DNA from: Atribacteria bacterium SCGC AAA255-G05
Lineage (GTDB): Bacteria > Atribacterota > Phoenicimicrobiia > Phoenicimicrobiales > Phoenicimicrobiaceae
Reading direction: 5' to 3'
Length of the DNA: 25,635 nt
Assembly (NCBI GenBank): GCA_000405605.1
Contig: ASPA01000025.1
Location: 1-25,635 of the forward strand
Position 1 is the first letter of the stretch. Each line of letters begins with the position of its first letter. A program made the position numbers and the translations under genes. Below are positions 14,618 to 22,659 of the stretch, piece after piece. The notes below the pieces were generated by a model, which was not told the origin of the DNA, made no database searches, and worked only from the letters and a program-made list of their open reading frames with translations.

Positions 14618-15721
14618 TTACTTTTGTTTTTCCAATACACAATAAATACCTTTTCCTGATCTTGCCTGTGGAAAACATTTATTACAAGAGATACAGGTAG
14701 CTCTTTCAGTGTTACCCGATTGCCAGCGTTTAATCAAGCCCGGTTCCCTAATTAAGGGTCGGCATAGTGAAATATAATCCGTCTGTTTTTTTTCTACCAA
14801 TTCTTTGGCTACCTCATAAGAACGGATTCCACCCACTAAAATTAAAGGAACAGCTATTTCCCGCTTATATAATTTGGCGGCATCACGATAGTACACCTCT
14901 TCTTCTTTGGAATCAATCCTGCCTTCTCTAAAAGAAAAATATTTACTGATTTTAAGACTTAAACTGCCGCTTAATTCAATAGCATCAATACCCTTTAACT
15001 CCAACATTGCCGCTACTTGCAACATTTCACTCTGTGTAAAACCTCCTTCTATAAAATCTTCTGAATTTAATTTAATGATAACAGTAAATTTTTTGCCTAA
15101 TGTAGACCTGATGGCACAAAGGATTTCTAAAATAAGGCGCACCCTATTTTTTATACTGCCTCCATATTCATCTGTTCTTTTATTAAAAAACGGAGATAAA
15201 AACTGGCTAAGCAGGTATCCATGAGAGGCATAAATTTGAACTCCGTCAAAACCTGCATTTTTTGCTCTAACCGCAGCATTTTTAAAATCCTCAATGATTT
15301 GGAAAATCTCACTTATAGTCATTTCTCTACAATTTAAGCAATCTTTAACCTCTATCGAAGAAGGCCCGAAAGGTTTGCTTTTGGCTAATTTAACCGAAGA
15401 TTTAGCCCCTGCATGGTTAATCTGCATAATAATTTTACTTCCTTCATTGTGAACTTTTTTAACCATTTTTTTATAACTGGCAATAAGCCGGTCATCATAG
15501 ATACCTAACTGCTTAATACCTGTCTGACCTGTTGGACTAACGTATGTTTGGCTGCTGATAATCAATCCAACCTGTCCTTTTGCCAGTTTTACTATTAAAT
15601 CAGTCAGTTCTTCACTACAGGAACCATCTGAATTCGCCATTCCTTCCCAGGTTGCACTTCGGACAAATCTATTTTTTAATTCCATTTGATTGATTTTGCC
15701 CGTCTCAAATAATTTTTTCAT
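14618..15721 (-). CDS. NADH:flavin oxidoreductase, old yellow enzyme family
   Basis: A flavin-dependent oxidoreductase of 367 residues with an FMN-binding TIM barrel. Visible motifs are LKNRFVRSATWEGM at the N-terminus, QINHAGAKS, HGYLLSQFLSPFFNKRTDEYGGS, IIKLNSEDF, and the phosphate-binding LVGGIRS. The C-terminus keeps a CxxCxxC cluster plus one more cysteine (CISCNKCFPQARSGKGIYC), the start of the 4Fe-4S segment seen in long 2,4-dienoyl-CoA reductase-type members. The second, FAD-binding half of those enzymes is absent, so an external electron donor is likely. ATG at 15721 has only a weak AG-rich ribosome site. The substrate is probably an unsaturated carbonyl compound. Confidence 0.9.
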   Translation of the reverse strand: MKKLFETGKINQMELKNRFVRSATWEGMANSDGSCSEELTDLIVKLAKGQVGLIISSQTYVSPTGQTGIKQLGIYDDRLIASYKKMVKKVHNEGSKIIMQINHAGAKSSVKLAKSKPFGPSSIEVKDCLNCREMTISEIFQIIEDFKNAAVRAKNAGFDGVQIYASHGYLLSQFLSPFFNKRTDEYGGSIKNRVRLILEILCAIRSTLGKKFTVIIKLNSEDFIEGGFTQSEMLQVAAMLELKGIDAIELSGSLSLKISKYFSFREGRIDSKEEEVYYRDAAKLYKREIAVPLILVGGIRSYEVAKELVEKKQTDYISLCRPLIREPGLIKRWQSGNTERATCISCNKCFPQARSGKGIYCVLEKQK

Positions 15722-15780
15722 TCATTCTCTCTTTCTCTGTAAATACTTATTTTGTTTAATTGGAACTTCAATAGAAAGTT

Positions 15781-15891
15781 TTATTTCCTTTTTTTCCATA
15801 AAAAACTATCGGATACATCATAGACTTTTTCCAGATAAGATATAAAGACCGGCATTCCGTTTTCACCATTATTTCCAAAGAAGAAACCATG
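15781..15891 (-). pseudogene. Short orphan coding remnant
   Basis: On the minus strand 36 codons are open between an upstream in-frame stop and TAA at 15781-15783, with protein-like composition (HGFFFGNNGENG, PVFISYLEKVYD, SFLWKKRK) and no plausible start. It lies between the flavin oxidoreductase and the truncated permease, among broken genes, so it may be the C-terminus of a deleted gene. The family is not recognised and chance is possible. Confidence 0.3.
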
Positions 15892-15932
15892 AAATTAATG
15901 AAATATGTAGGAATGGAATAAAAATACAATTT

Positions 15933-16629
15933 TTAAATTGAAGTAGACTTTATATTACGTAATCCAATGGTTATCAATAACAACAGACCCCAAATAGCAA
16001 TGGTTAAATGTGAACTCAATCCTAAAAAATTAAAAGTGCTCGAGACAAGCTGCAGTATAAAAAGAGCAAGGACAAGTCCACCGATTCTTCCAAAACCACC
16101 ATATGGATCTACCCCACCCAAAACTGAAATAAGAATTGTAATTAAAAGGTAAGATGATGCATACCCTGCTTTTGCTGAATTAAAACGTGAGATCATAATT
16201 GTTGAAGCTATCCCGCATAATAAACCTGACAAAGCGTAGGTTATTACAAGTGTCCGATTAACGTTTATACCGGAAAATCTCGTTGCTGTTTCATTCGAAC
16301 CAATCAAGTAGTTGGTAATTCCAAAAGGAGTTTTCCTTAGTAGGATTGAAACAAGTATTGCAAGACCAAGAAAAATAAGAAATGGAATTGGTATACCGAA
16401 AAATACCCCATTCCCCAAGTATTGATATTCCTCAGGAAAACCAGAAACAACATATCCTTTAGTTACTACAATACTAATGCCTTCTACCAGTGTCATTGTA
16501 CCAAGTGTTGCTAAAATTGGTGAAACACCGATATAAGCAATAACAACTCCATTAAATATTCCAATTAAATATTATAAGAAACGCCACTAAAGAAATAATA
16601 TTATATGTTCCTATAATTAATATAATAGT
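15933..16629 (-). pseudogene. Truncated sugar ABC permease (RbsC/LsrC-like)
   Basis: The C-terminal half or more of a ribose-type permease. The frame from 16496 reads as a normal permease core: TPFGITNYLIGSNETATRFSG, a GLLCGIASTIM segment and VLGGVDPYGGFGRIGG. Coding similarity extends upstream without a start (IFNGVVIAY, SPILATLGT) until a stop at 16572-16574. In another frame the text continues as NIISLVAFLI up to about 16629, where it meets a repeated promoter-like segment. So the gene lacks its N-terminal third and carries at least one frameshift. It is separate in sequence from the two permeases at 6785-8961. No matching ATPase or binding protein lies beside it. Confidence 0.75.
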
Positions 16630-16635
16630 AGATCG

Positions 16636-16693
16636 TATGTTAATTTATTTGTCAATACTTTATATTTATAACATATGTTAATTTATTTGTCAT
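16636..16693 (-). promoter_or_regulatory. Direct-repeat promoter or operator region
   Basis: The 19-base word TATGTTAATTTATTTGTCA occurs at 16636-16654 and 16674-16692. On the minus strand the upstream copy gives ATGACA (16688-16693), a 17-base spacer and TATAAA (16665-16670), a good promoter; the second copy supplies TTGACA without a clear -10. A 12-bp perfect palindrome, TAACATATGTTA, spans the spacer of the first. It would drive the truncated permease, so it is probably a leftover promoter with a duplicated control site. Confidence 0.55.
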
Positions 16694-16738
16694 ACCATGT
16701 ATCAAATTTTTCCCTCTCCCCTTTCTAAAAAGTAATTT

Positions 16739-17515
16739 TTAGTGCTTTTTCCATAAAGGCTTCCTCTTTTCAAGAAAAGCCTGTACCCCCTCTTTTGCAT
16801 CTTGAGACATGCATAAAGAAGCAAAAAGTTCACCCATATAATCTATCGCTTGATGATAGGGCAAATCCTGCATCTGATAAATACCCCTTTTCCCTATTTG
16901 AAGAGCAAGGGAACTTTTTTGGGCAAATTTTTCTGCCCATTCTATCGTCTTTTCTTCAAGTTTTTCGGAGGGAACTACGTGGTTTACTAAACCTAACTTT
17001 TCTGCTTCTTGTGCAGAAATAATATCTCCGGTTAGAATTAACTCCAAAGTCTTTTTTCTCCCAACCAATCTGGATAAGGGAACAGCAGGTCCTAAACAGA
17101 TCAATCCAAGATTAATGGCCGTTGTACCAAATTTGGCATCTTCAGAAGCAATGGTAAAATCACTGGCATAGACCAAACCTGCTCCATTAGCAATAGCATA
17201 ACCTTTTACCGATGTAATCACCAACTTCTTCATCCGGGCAATGGTATGGTTATGCTCATCCATTAAATGAATAAATTCCCGATACTCAGAAGTATTTTTA
17301 TCTTTAAATTCTTCTAATGCAATACCGGTAGAAAAATGTTTTCCGGCTGCTTTTATGATAATGACTCGAACATCATCCTCTCTCTCTAACTCCAAAAGTG
17401 CACTATTTAATTCTTTGGCAAATGGAACATTAAAGGTATTACTCTTTTCTGGTCGATTTAAGGTAATGAATCCTATTTCATTTTTTCTTTCGACAAGAAT
17501 GTTTTTACCAGACAT
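16739..17515 (-). CDS. Enoyl-CoA hydratase/isomerase (crotonase) family protein
   Basis: A crotonase-fold protein of 258 residues, the usual length. Oxyanion-hole segments are present: GKHFSTGIAL (58-67) and GYAIANGAGL (105-114), followed by the ISAQEAEKLGLVNHVV region and a typical C-terminal helix. Of the two catalytic glutamates of hydratases, the one in ELILTG (Glu158) is kept, but the one in FGxPE is replaced (FGTTA, Ala133). The protein may therefore be an isomerase, a lyase or an acyl-CoA-modifying enzyme rather than a hydratase. AAGGAGG precedes ATG. No acyl-CoA dehydrogenase, thiolase or CoA ligase is nearby, so the pathway is unknown. Confidence 0.88.
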   Translation of the reverse strand: MSGKNILVERKNEIGFITLNRPEKSNTFNVPFAKELNSALLELEREDDVRVIIIKAAGKHFSTGIALEEFKDKNTSEYREFIHLMDEHNHTIARMKKLVITSVKGYAIANGAGLVYASDFTIASEDAKFGTTAINLGLICLGPAVPLSRLVGRKKTLELILTGDIISAQEAEKLGLVNHVVPSEKLEEKTIEWAEKFAQKSSLALQIGKRGIYQMQDLPYHQAIDYMGELFASLCMSQDAKEGVQAFLEKRKPLWKKH

Positions 17516-17555
17516 TTTTCCTCCTTTTATAGCTAAAGCGTTCGGTTCGAGCTTT

Positions 17556-18773
17556 CTAGTATGGCCTGAAATTCATTATCCATCCATTAAATTCTTCTTT
17601 ATCGGAGACTTGAATTTTTCCAAATAAAAAGATACTTTCGTCACCTTTATTAATAATTCCGGTCGTAATAATTTGTTTGTCCCCTCCAAAAGTTTTTTCC
17701 CATTCTAAATTTCCGTCTTTATCCAATTGAATGACCCAGGCATTACTTATTTTTCCTTTACTGCCGGAAGAAGTGTTACCTGCCAACAAATATTTATTTT
17801 TATCCGTCTTAATTGCAGATACTATTATATCTTTCTTGTCCCCTCCAAAAGTTTTTTCCCATTCTAAATTTCCGTCTTTATCCAATTGAATGACCCAGGC
17901 ATCTTGCCAACCAACACCTTTGGAAGTGGTATAACCTACAGCTAAAATACCGCTATCAACTGAGGAAATAATTTTATTAATTACATTTATCCCGCTACCA
18001 ATAAAATGTTTCTCCCATTCAATATTCCCGTCCATTGTTAATTTTAAAATCCATGCATCATTTTTATTCATGGTTTTAGATTGTGAATGACCGGCAACTA
18101 AAAATCCTTTTTCTTCTAAATATAATATACAAGTTGCTTTATCTTGAAAAAGATTATTATATTCCTTACTCCAGAAATAGTTACCTTTCCAATCTAAAAA
18201 AGCAAACCAAGCATTAAATTCACTTGTTTCTGAACTATTTGTTAAACCACTTACAGTAAATCCTTGACTATTTATTGATAAAATTTGTTCAATAGAATTA
18301 TTCTCATCGTCTCCCAGATATTTTTCCCAAATAATATGAAGGTCAGTATTTATTTTAGCAATCCAAGCTTTACCCTGTTCATTACAACTAGTGCAGTGTA
18401 ACCAATTGCTTTCACCAGCAGCTATAAAATTCCCGTCTTCTGTAAAAACTATTGAATTGGCAAGATTATAATTTTTCTCTCCTTCAAAAATATTAGAAAT
18501 ATTATTACCTTGGGAATCAAGTTTCATTATCCATATCGATTTCCAGGCATCGCCCCCTGAACTACTACTACCGACTGTTACCAAATAATCATCATTTGTG
18601 ATAATTAAATCCCGAATAACGTCTTCCTCATCCCCTCCGTACGTTTTTTGCCACAAAATGTTATCGCTAGATTCTTTTGTCCTACCTAAATAGACATTTA
18701 ATCCACAAAACAATATAATTAATATTAATGTGAGCAAATATATTTTATATGTTTTTTTAAAAATTATACTCAT
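17556..18773 (-). CDS. Membrane-anchored beta-propeller-like repeat protein
   Basis: About 405 residues with an N-terminal hydrophobic anchor (IYLLTLILIILFCGLNVYL) and then repeated units of roughly 50 residues. The recurring motif is a DAWxxxLDxxGNxxWEKxFGG strand pair, as in uncharacterised delta-60/SBBP-like propeller proteins. Seven or so units can be seen. Two share 67 identical bases (17677-17743 and 17836-17902, 159 apart). I prefer ATG at 18773; a GTG five codons upstream (18788) has no better ribosome site. Likely an extracytoplasmic protein; the function is unknown. Confidence 0.75.
   Translation of the reverse strand: MSIIFKKTYKIYLLTLILIILFCGLNVYLGRTKESSDNILWQKTYGGDEEDVIRDLIITNDDYLVTVGSSSSGGDAWKSIWIMKLDSQGNNISNIFEGEKNYNLANSIVFTEDGNFIAAGESNWLHCTSCNEQGKAWIAKINTDLHIIWEKYLGDDENNSIEQILSINSQGFTVSGLTNSSETSEFNAWFAFLDWKGNYFWSKEYNNLFQDKATCILYLEEKGFLVAGHSQSKTMNKNDAWILKLTMDGNIEWEKHFIGSGINVINKIISSVDSGILAVGYTTSKGVGWQDAWVIQLDKDGNLEWEKTFGGDKKDIIVSAIKTDKNKYLLAGNTSSGSKGKISNAWVIQLDKDGNLEWEKTFGGDKQIITTGIINKGDESIFLFGKIQVSDKEEFNGWIMNFRPY
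17677..17902 (-). repeat. Exact 67-bp internal duplication in the propeller gene
   Basis: 17677-17743 and 17836-17902 are identical base for base, a 159-base (53-codon) period that keeps frame. They encode AWVIQLDKDGNLEWEKTFGG twice. Identity at synonymous sites shows a recent copy event or gene conversion of one repeat unit. Confidence 0.85.
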
Positions 18774-18808
18774 TATGAGTTCCCGCACAAAGTGTTATCA
18801 AATATTTT

Positions 18809-18852
18809 TAATATAGAAATAGGCCCTTGAAAAAGAGCCTATTTCTATATTA
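18809..18852 (-). terminator. Terminator-like hairpin after the aldolase gene
   Basis: A perfect 16-bp inverted repeat (18809-18824 with 18837-18852; inner arm GAAATAGGC / GCCTATTTC) with a 12-base loop lies 12 bases past the aldolase stop. The following minus-strand sequence (AAAATATTTG) has only a short T run, so termination strength is uncertain, but the position marks the operon end. Confidence 0.65.
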
Positions 18853-18863
18853 CTTAATATTAA

Positions 18864-19697
18864 TTATCCAAGATTATATTTTTCCCAAACTTCATCAACT
18901 TCTGCATTTTGGTGAGTGATTTCTTTTAAAGCTGCTATAATATTCTTTGCATTAGGATCTCCCCAAACGTTTCTTCCAAAACAAGTTCCTTTCCCTCCAG
19001 CATCTAATGAGTCTTTAGCAGTTATTAAGACATCTTTAAGATTTTTCGCCTTAGGACCGCCTAAAATAATAACTGGAACATGAGAATATTTTGTAATTTG
19101 ACTAAAACTTTCTTTGTCTCCGGTATAAGGGGCTTTCAAAATATCAGCACCCAATTCTAGGGCAATTCGACAAGCATCAACGATAACTTTCGGATCTTTT
19201 CCTTTTTCTTTTGGAAGATTGAGTCCCATTTGGACAGGTTCAATCATTAATGGCATTTCATAATTTTCACATTCTTCGACTAAAGCGCCAATATATTTAA
19301 TCACATCCATTTGTTGCTCTACATCCGTTCCCCAGGAAAATAAAACTTTTATAGCATCAAAATTATATTTTGCCGCTAATTCGACAGACGAGTAATAACT
19401 GTTTGCTAAAACTCCTTTCGGTTCCCCAGGAACTTCTCCGAATATAATATAATCAGCGGTCATTATTTTTGGTAAATAGTCTTGTGTACCAAAATATTTA
19501 CTGGCAATTTTATTCAGACCAAAACTCATAAGGGTACCATCTACTTTATACTCAATTAGCTTTTCTATCATACCAACTGGATCTTCCAACCCCTTAACGG
19601 CTCCCATATAAAAACCGTGGTCTATAGGTGTAATTAACGCCTTACCGCTTTCTGCATTAAATAAATTTTGTATTCTCTTTTCTTTTAAATTCGACAT
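18864..19697 (-). CDS. Class I aldolase, DhnA/LsrF family
   Basis: A cytoplasmic Schiff-base aldolase or thiolase-type TIM barrel of 277 residues. The N-terminal LITPIDHGFYMG (21-32), the barrel strand DAIKVLFSWG, MIEPVQMG and the active-site lysine in ADILKAPYTGD (Lys188) place it in the DhnA/LsrF group, followed by the phosphate-binding GGPKAK and GGKGTCFGRNVWGDP segments. With the FGGY kinase 73 bases upstream, the expected job is cleavage or acyl transfer of a phosphorylated sugar imported by the same operon. LsrF acts on a phosphorylated AI-2 derivative; other members cleave fructose-1,6-bisphosphate or similar. AAGGAGG precedes ATG. Confidence 0.9.
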   Translation of the reverse strand: MSNLKEKRIQNLFNAESGKALITPIDHGFYMGAVKGLEDPVGMIEKLIEYKVDGTLMSFGLNKIASKYFGTQDYLPKIMTADYIIFGEVPGEPKGVLANSYYSSVELAAKYNFDAIKVLFSWGTDVEQQMDVIKYIGALVEECENYEMPLMIEPVQMGLNLPKEKGKDPKVIVDACRIALELGADILKAPYTGDKESFSQITKYSHVPVIILGGPKAKNLKDVLITAKDSLDAGGKGTCFGRNVWGDPNAKNIIAALKEITHQNAEVDEVWEKYNLG

Positions 19698-19770
19698 AAA
19701 AATTCCTCCTTGATTTTATTTTTTATTATATTCACTTCGAACTAGATTGATTAAAAATTACAAACCATTT

Positions 19771-21297
19771 TTAATCTGAAAAATTTAATTGTGAAATTTG
19801 ATGATTAATATCCCTTAAAGATGAATATATTTCTTTAAATATCTCGTATTTTCTTGCATATTTTTCTATCTTTTTATCTTGGGGATAATATGTTTTTTCA
19901 ATCTTCGCCATTTGGAGAGAAGTGTCTTTTAATGAAGTAAAAATTCCTGCTCCATAACCTGCTAAAATTGAAGCTCCCAGGGCACCTCCTTCCTTATGAA
20001 CCATACTTACAACTTTCCTTTGTAAAATATTTGCTTTTAATTGATTCCATTTTTCGGATTTAGAACCACCTCCTATAACTGCAAAATCTCCTTTTTTCAA
20101 TCCCAATTCTTCTAGGTTTTCCAAACTAATATTTAAATTAAAAGTAACACCTTCCATAATTGCATCTATCATCTTTGCTTTTGTTGAAGCGAGATTTAAA
20201 CCTAAAAAAGCTCCTCTTGAAAGAGAATCCCACCGGGGTGTTCCGCTTCCGGCAAGATGAGGAAGGAAAAAAACATCAGAAATAGGCCTTTCGTTTCCTT
20301 CGATTAAATCATATGTATTAATGTTTTGTTTTCGCGCAATTATCATCTCCTCAGTGCAAAAATTATTCCTAAACCATTTTAATGAACCTCCTCCAGTCCA
20401 TAAAAAAGCCATATTTGCAAATTGCCCTGGAATTGCAGTAGAAACTTTAAATAAATGACGTGAATATAAATCATCATCTGAGATAGAATCTGGTAAAATA
20501 ATGGTTGCACATTCTACTGTACCGGTTGAACATGATATTTTTCCGGGATTTACTGTTCCGGTTCCCAAGGAATTACACTGTTGGTCCATCGCTCCTAAAG
20601 AAACTTTTACTTTAGCATCTTTTTGAAATCCCAATTGCTCGGCCATATGACTAGATAATTCACCTAAAAAAGTACCGCTTTTTTTTATTTCCGGTAATTG
20701 GCTCTTGGAAATATTTGCCCATTTTAAAACATCATAAGCATAATCTTTCTGATTGACATCAAAGTAAAGAGTGGCGGCAGCACTTGACTGATCTGTTACT
20801 TCCTGAAAGCCCAGCTTATAATTAATCCATGCAAGATAATCTAAAAATTTATAAGAATTTTTATATATATCCGGCATATTATCTTTTAACCACAATATTT
20901 TGGTTAAAGGACACATTGTGTGCGCCCATCGACCGGCAAAATTAAAAACTTTACGACTACCGAAATAATCATCTATTTTTTTCACATAATTTACGCTTCG
21001 TACATCTGATGAAAGAATTGCCGGATAAATTACTTCTCCATCCCTATTCAACGATATTACAGCATCACCCAAAACAGAAAAACTCATAGCAAAATTTGTT
21101 TCAGGAAATTTATTGACTACTTTATAAAGATTCTTTTTTAAAACTTTCCATACTTTTTTTGGATCCAATTCTACCCATCCAGATCGAGGCGTAATTACCG
21201 GATATTCCTCGTAGCCCTCCTTGATAATTTTACCCTCAGTATTATATAATATAACTTTTATTCCGGTAGTACCTATATCTATTCCAATTAGATGCAT
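19771..21297 (-). CDS. FGGY-family carbohydrate kinase
   Basis: An ATP-dependent sugar or polyol kinase of 508 residues, the normal length for xylulokinase/LsrK relatives. The N-terminal phosphate loop is GIDIGTTGIK (5-14). The catalytic Asp lies in LGAMDQQ (Asp238). The FGGY C-terminal signature region reads FLPHLAGSGTPRWDSLSRG, followed by GVTFNLN and the nucleotide-binding GGGSKSEKWNQLKANIL. It would phosphorylate the imported substrate before the aldolase acts. AAGGAG supports the ATG. A 331-base gap separates it from the permease gene, so it may have its own promoter. Confidence 0.92.
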   Translation of the reverse strand: MHLIGIDIGTTGIKVILYNTEGKIIKEGYEEYPVITPRSGWVELDPKKVWKVLKKNLYKVVNKFPETNFAMSFSVLGDAVISLNRDGEVIYPAILSSDVRSVNYVKKIDDYFGSRKVFNFAGRWAHTMCPLTKILWLKDNMPDIYKNSYKFLDYLAWINYKLGFQEVTDQSSAAATLYFDVNQKDYAYDVLKWANISKSQLPEIKKSGTFLGELSSHMAEQLGFQKDAKVKVSLGAMDQQCNSLGTGTVNPGKISCSTGTVECATIILPDSISDDDLYSRHLFKVSTAIPGQFANMAFLWTGGGSLKWFRNNFCTEEMIIARKQNINTYDLIEGNERPISDVFFLPHLAGSGTPRWDSLSRGAFLGLNLASTKAKMIDAIMEGVTFNLNISLENLEELGLKKGDFAVIGGGSKSEKWNQLKANILQRKVVSMVHKEGGALGASILAGYGAGIFTSLKDTSLQMAKIEKTYYPQDKKIEKYARKYEIFKEIYSSLRDINHQISQLNFSD

Positions 21298-21628
21298 GCT
21301 TGTCTCCTTATATATCTATTGTGCTTTTTTATTGTTGAAAAATGTGATTTTTTGTTTTGTAAATTTCGTAAATACTTTAATGCTACTACTTGCAGTTTTT
21401 ATAATTCACAAATTACTTTCTTATTTTTTTTCTTTAAAGATAAATATTTTTAATAAATATCCCGATTATTACTCTATCCCAAGATATTATTCTCTTCTAT
21501 ATATATTTTAAAAAGTGTTCTTTTATTTTTTAAATATTGAGCTTTTGCAAACTTAAAACTGATCATATTAATATCATTTAAATAAAATTAAGATATCTGG
21601 GAATTTTGAATTATATAGAAATTAAAAA
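21298..21628 (-). other. AT-rich gap between permease and kinase genes
   Basis: 331 bases without a supported gene, very T-rich on the plus strand. The only clear signal is the kinase ribosome site (AAGGAGACAAGC before ATG). No strong terminator or consensus promoter stands out. Confidence 0.4.
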
Positions 21629-22609
21629 CTATTTCCGAAATTTCTTTAATGCTAAAGCTCCAATTAATACAAAACCGAGTAAAATCTGTTGCCAATAGGA
21701 AGAAACACCTATAATTGTCAAACCATTTGTTAGAATTGTTACTACTAAAGCACCAATAAATGTACCGCGAATGGTACCGATCCCACCAGTCATTGCGGTT
21801 CCTCCAAGAATTACCGCAGTTATTGCATCCAGCTCCTTCATATACCCAGTTACTGGGCTGCCAACTCCTAACCGAGAAGCAGTAATAATACCGGCAATTG
21901 CGGCACATACCCCGCTTATGGCCATAATTTTTAACAACATCGGGTTAACGGAAATCCCGGCTAAACGAGATGCTTCCGGATTACTTCCAATAGCACGGTT
22001 ATAAGTTCCAAAGGTTGTTCGAGTCATTACAAAGTCCATAATTAAAAAGATAATAATTAGAATAATTACGGGTAGAGGTATTATTCCAATTTTGGATTGT
22101 CCAAGCCAAAAATAAGAAAGTTGAATTCCTTCACAAATAGTAGTGCCCCCTCTCATTAAAAGCCCAATACCTCTGGCTACGCTCATCATCGCAAGGGTAG
22201 CGATAAAAGAAGGTAATTTGAAAAAAGTAATTAAATACCCACTAAACAATCCGATAAACCCTCCAATTGCTAAGGTGATAATAATGCCCAAAAATACCGG
22301 AACTCCGGCTACTGATAAAGCCATAAATATCATTCCAGCTAAAGCTAATATGGATCCAACCGAAAGATCAATTTGCGCTGCAGTAATTACGAAAGTCATC
22401 CCAAAAGCAATAATCGCTGTAACAGATACTTGAGTGAGAATATTAATCATATTATTAGTTGTAAGAAAACGATCATTTACAATTGTAAATAGGATCATTA
22501 ATAATACTAATGCAGTTAAGGCTGCATTATTAATAATTATTTGTCCAAAAGATTTTTTTGAAATTGCTTCTTGGTTTTTTATTTGTTCTGTTTTTTTATT
22601 CGCTGCCAC
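21629..22609 (-). CDS. Sugar ABC transporter permease (RbsC family)
   Basis: An inner-membrane permease of 326 residues, probably working as a homodimer since it is alone in its operon. Family motifs: AQIDLSVGSILALAG, FFKLPSFIATLAMMSVARG, RTTFGTYNRAIGSNPEASRLAG, and AVILGGTAMTGGIGTIRGT. The start is GTG at 22609, with AAAGGAG about nine bases before it. It follows the double ATPase gene by 50 bases and shares its operon. It is distinct from the paralogous pair at 6785-8961. Confidence 0.92.
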   Translation of the reverse strand: MAANKKTEQIKNQEAISKKSFGQIIINNAALTALVLLMILFTIVNDRFLTTNNMINILTQVSVTAIIAFGMTFVITAAQIDLSVGSILALAGMIFMALSVAGVPVFLGIIITLAIGGFIGLFSGYLITFFKLPSFIATLAMMSVARGIGLLMRGGTTICEGIQLSYFWLGQSKIGIIPLPVIILIIIFLIMDFVMTRTTFGTYNRAIGSNPEASRLAGISVNPMLLKIMAISGVCAAIAGIITASRLGVGSPVTGYMKELDAITAVILGGTAMTGGIGTIRGTFIGALVVTILTNGLTIIGVSSYWQQILLGFVLIGALALKKFRK

Positions 22610-22659
22610 TTATTACAACTCCTTTCGTTTAATGTTCTGATTTGAAATATCGTTCAATA

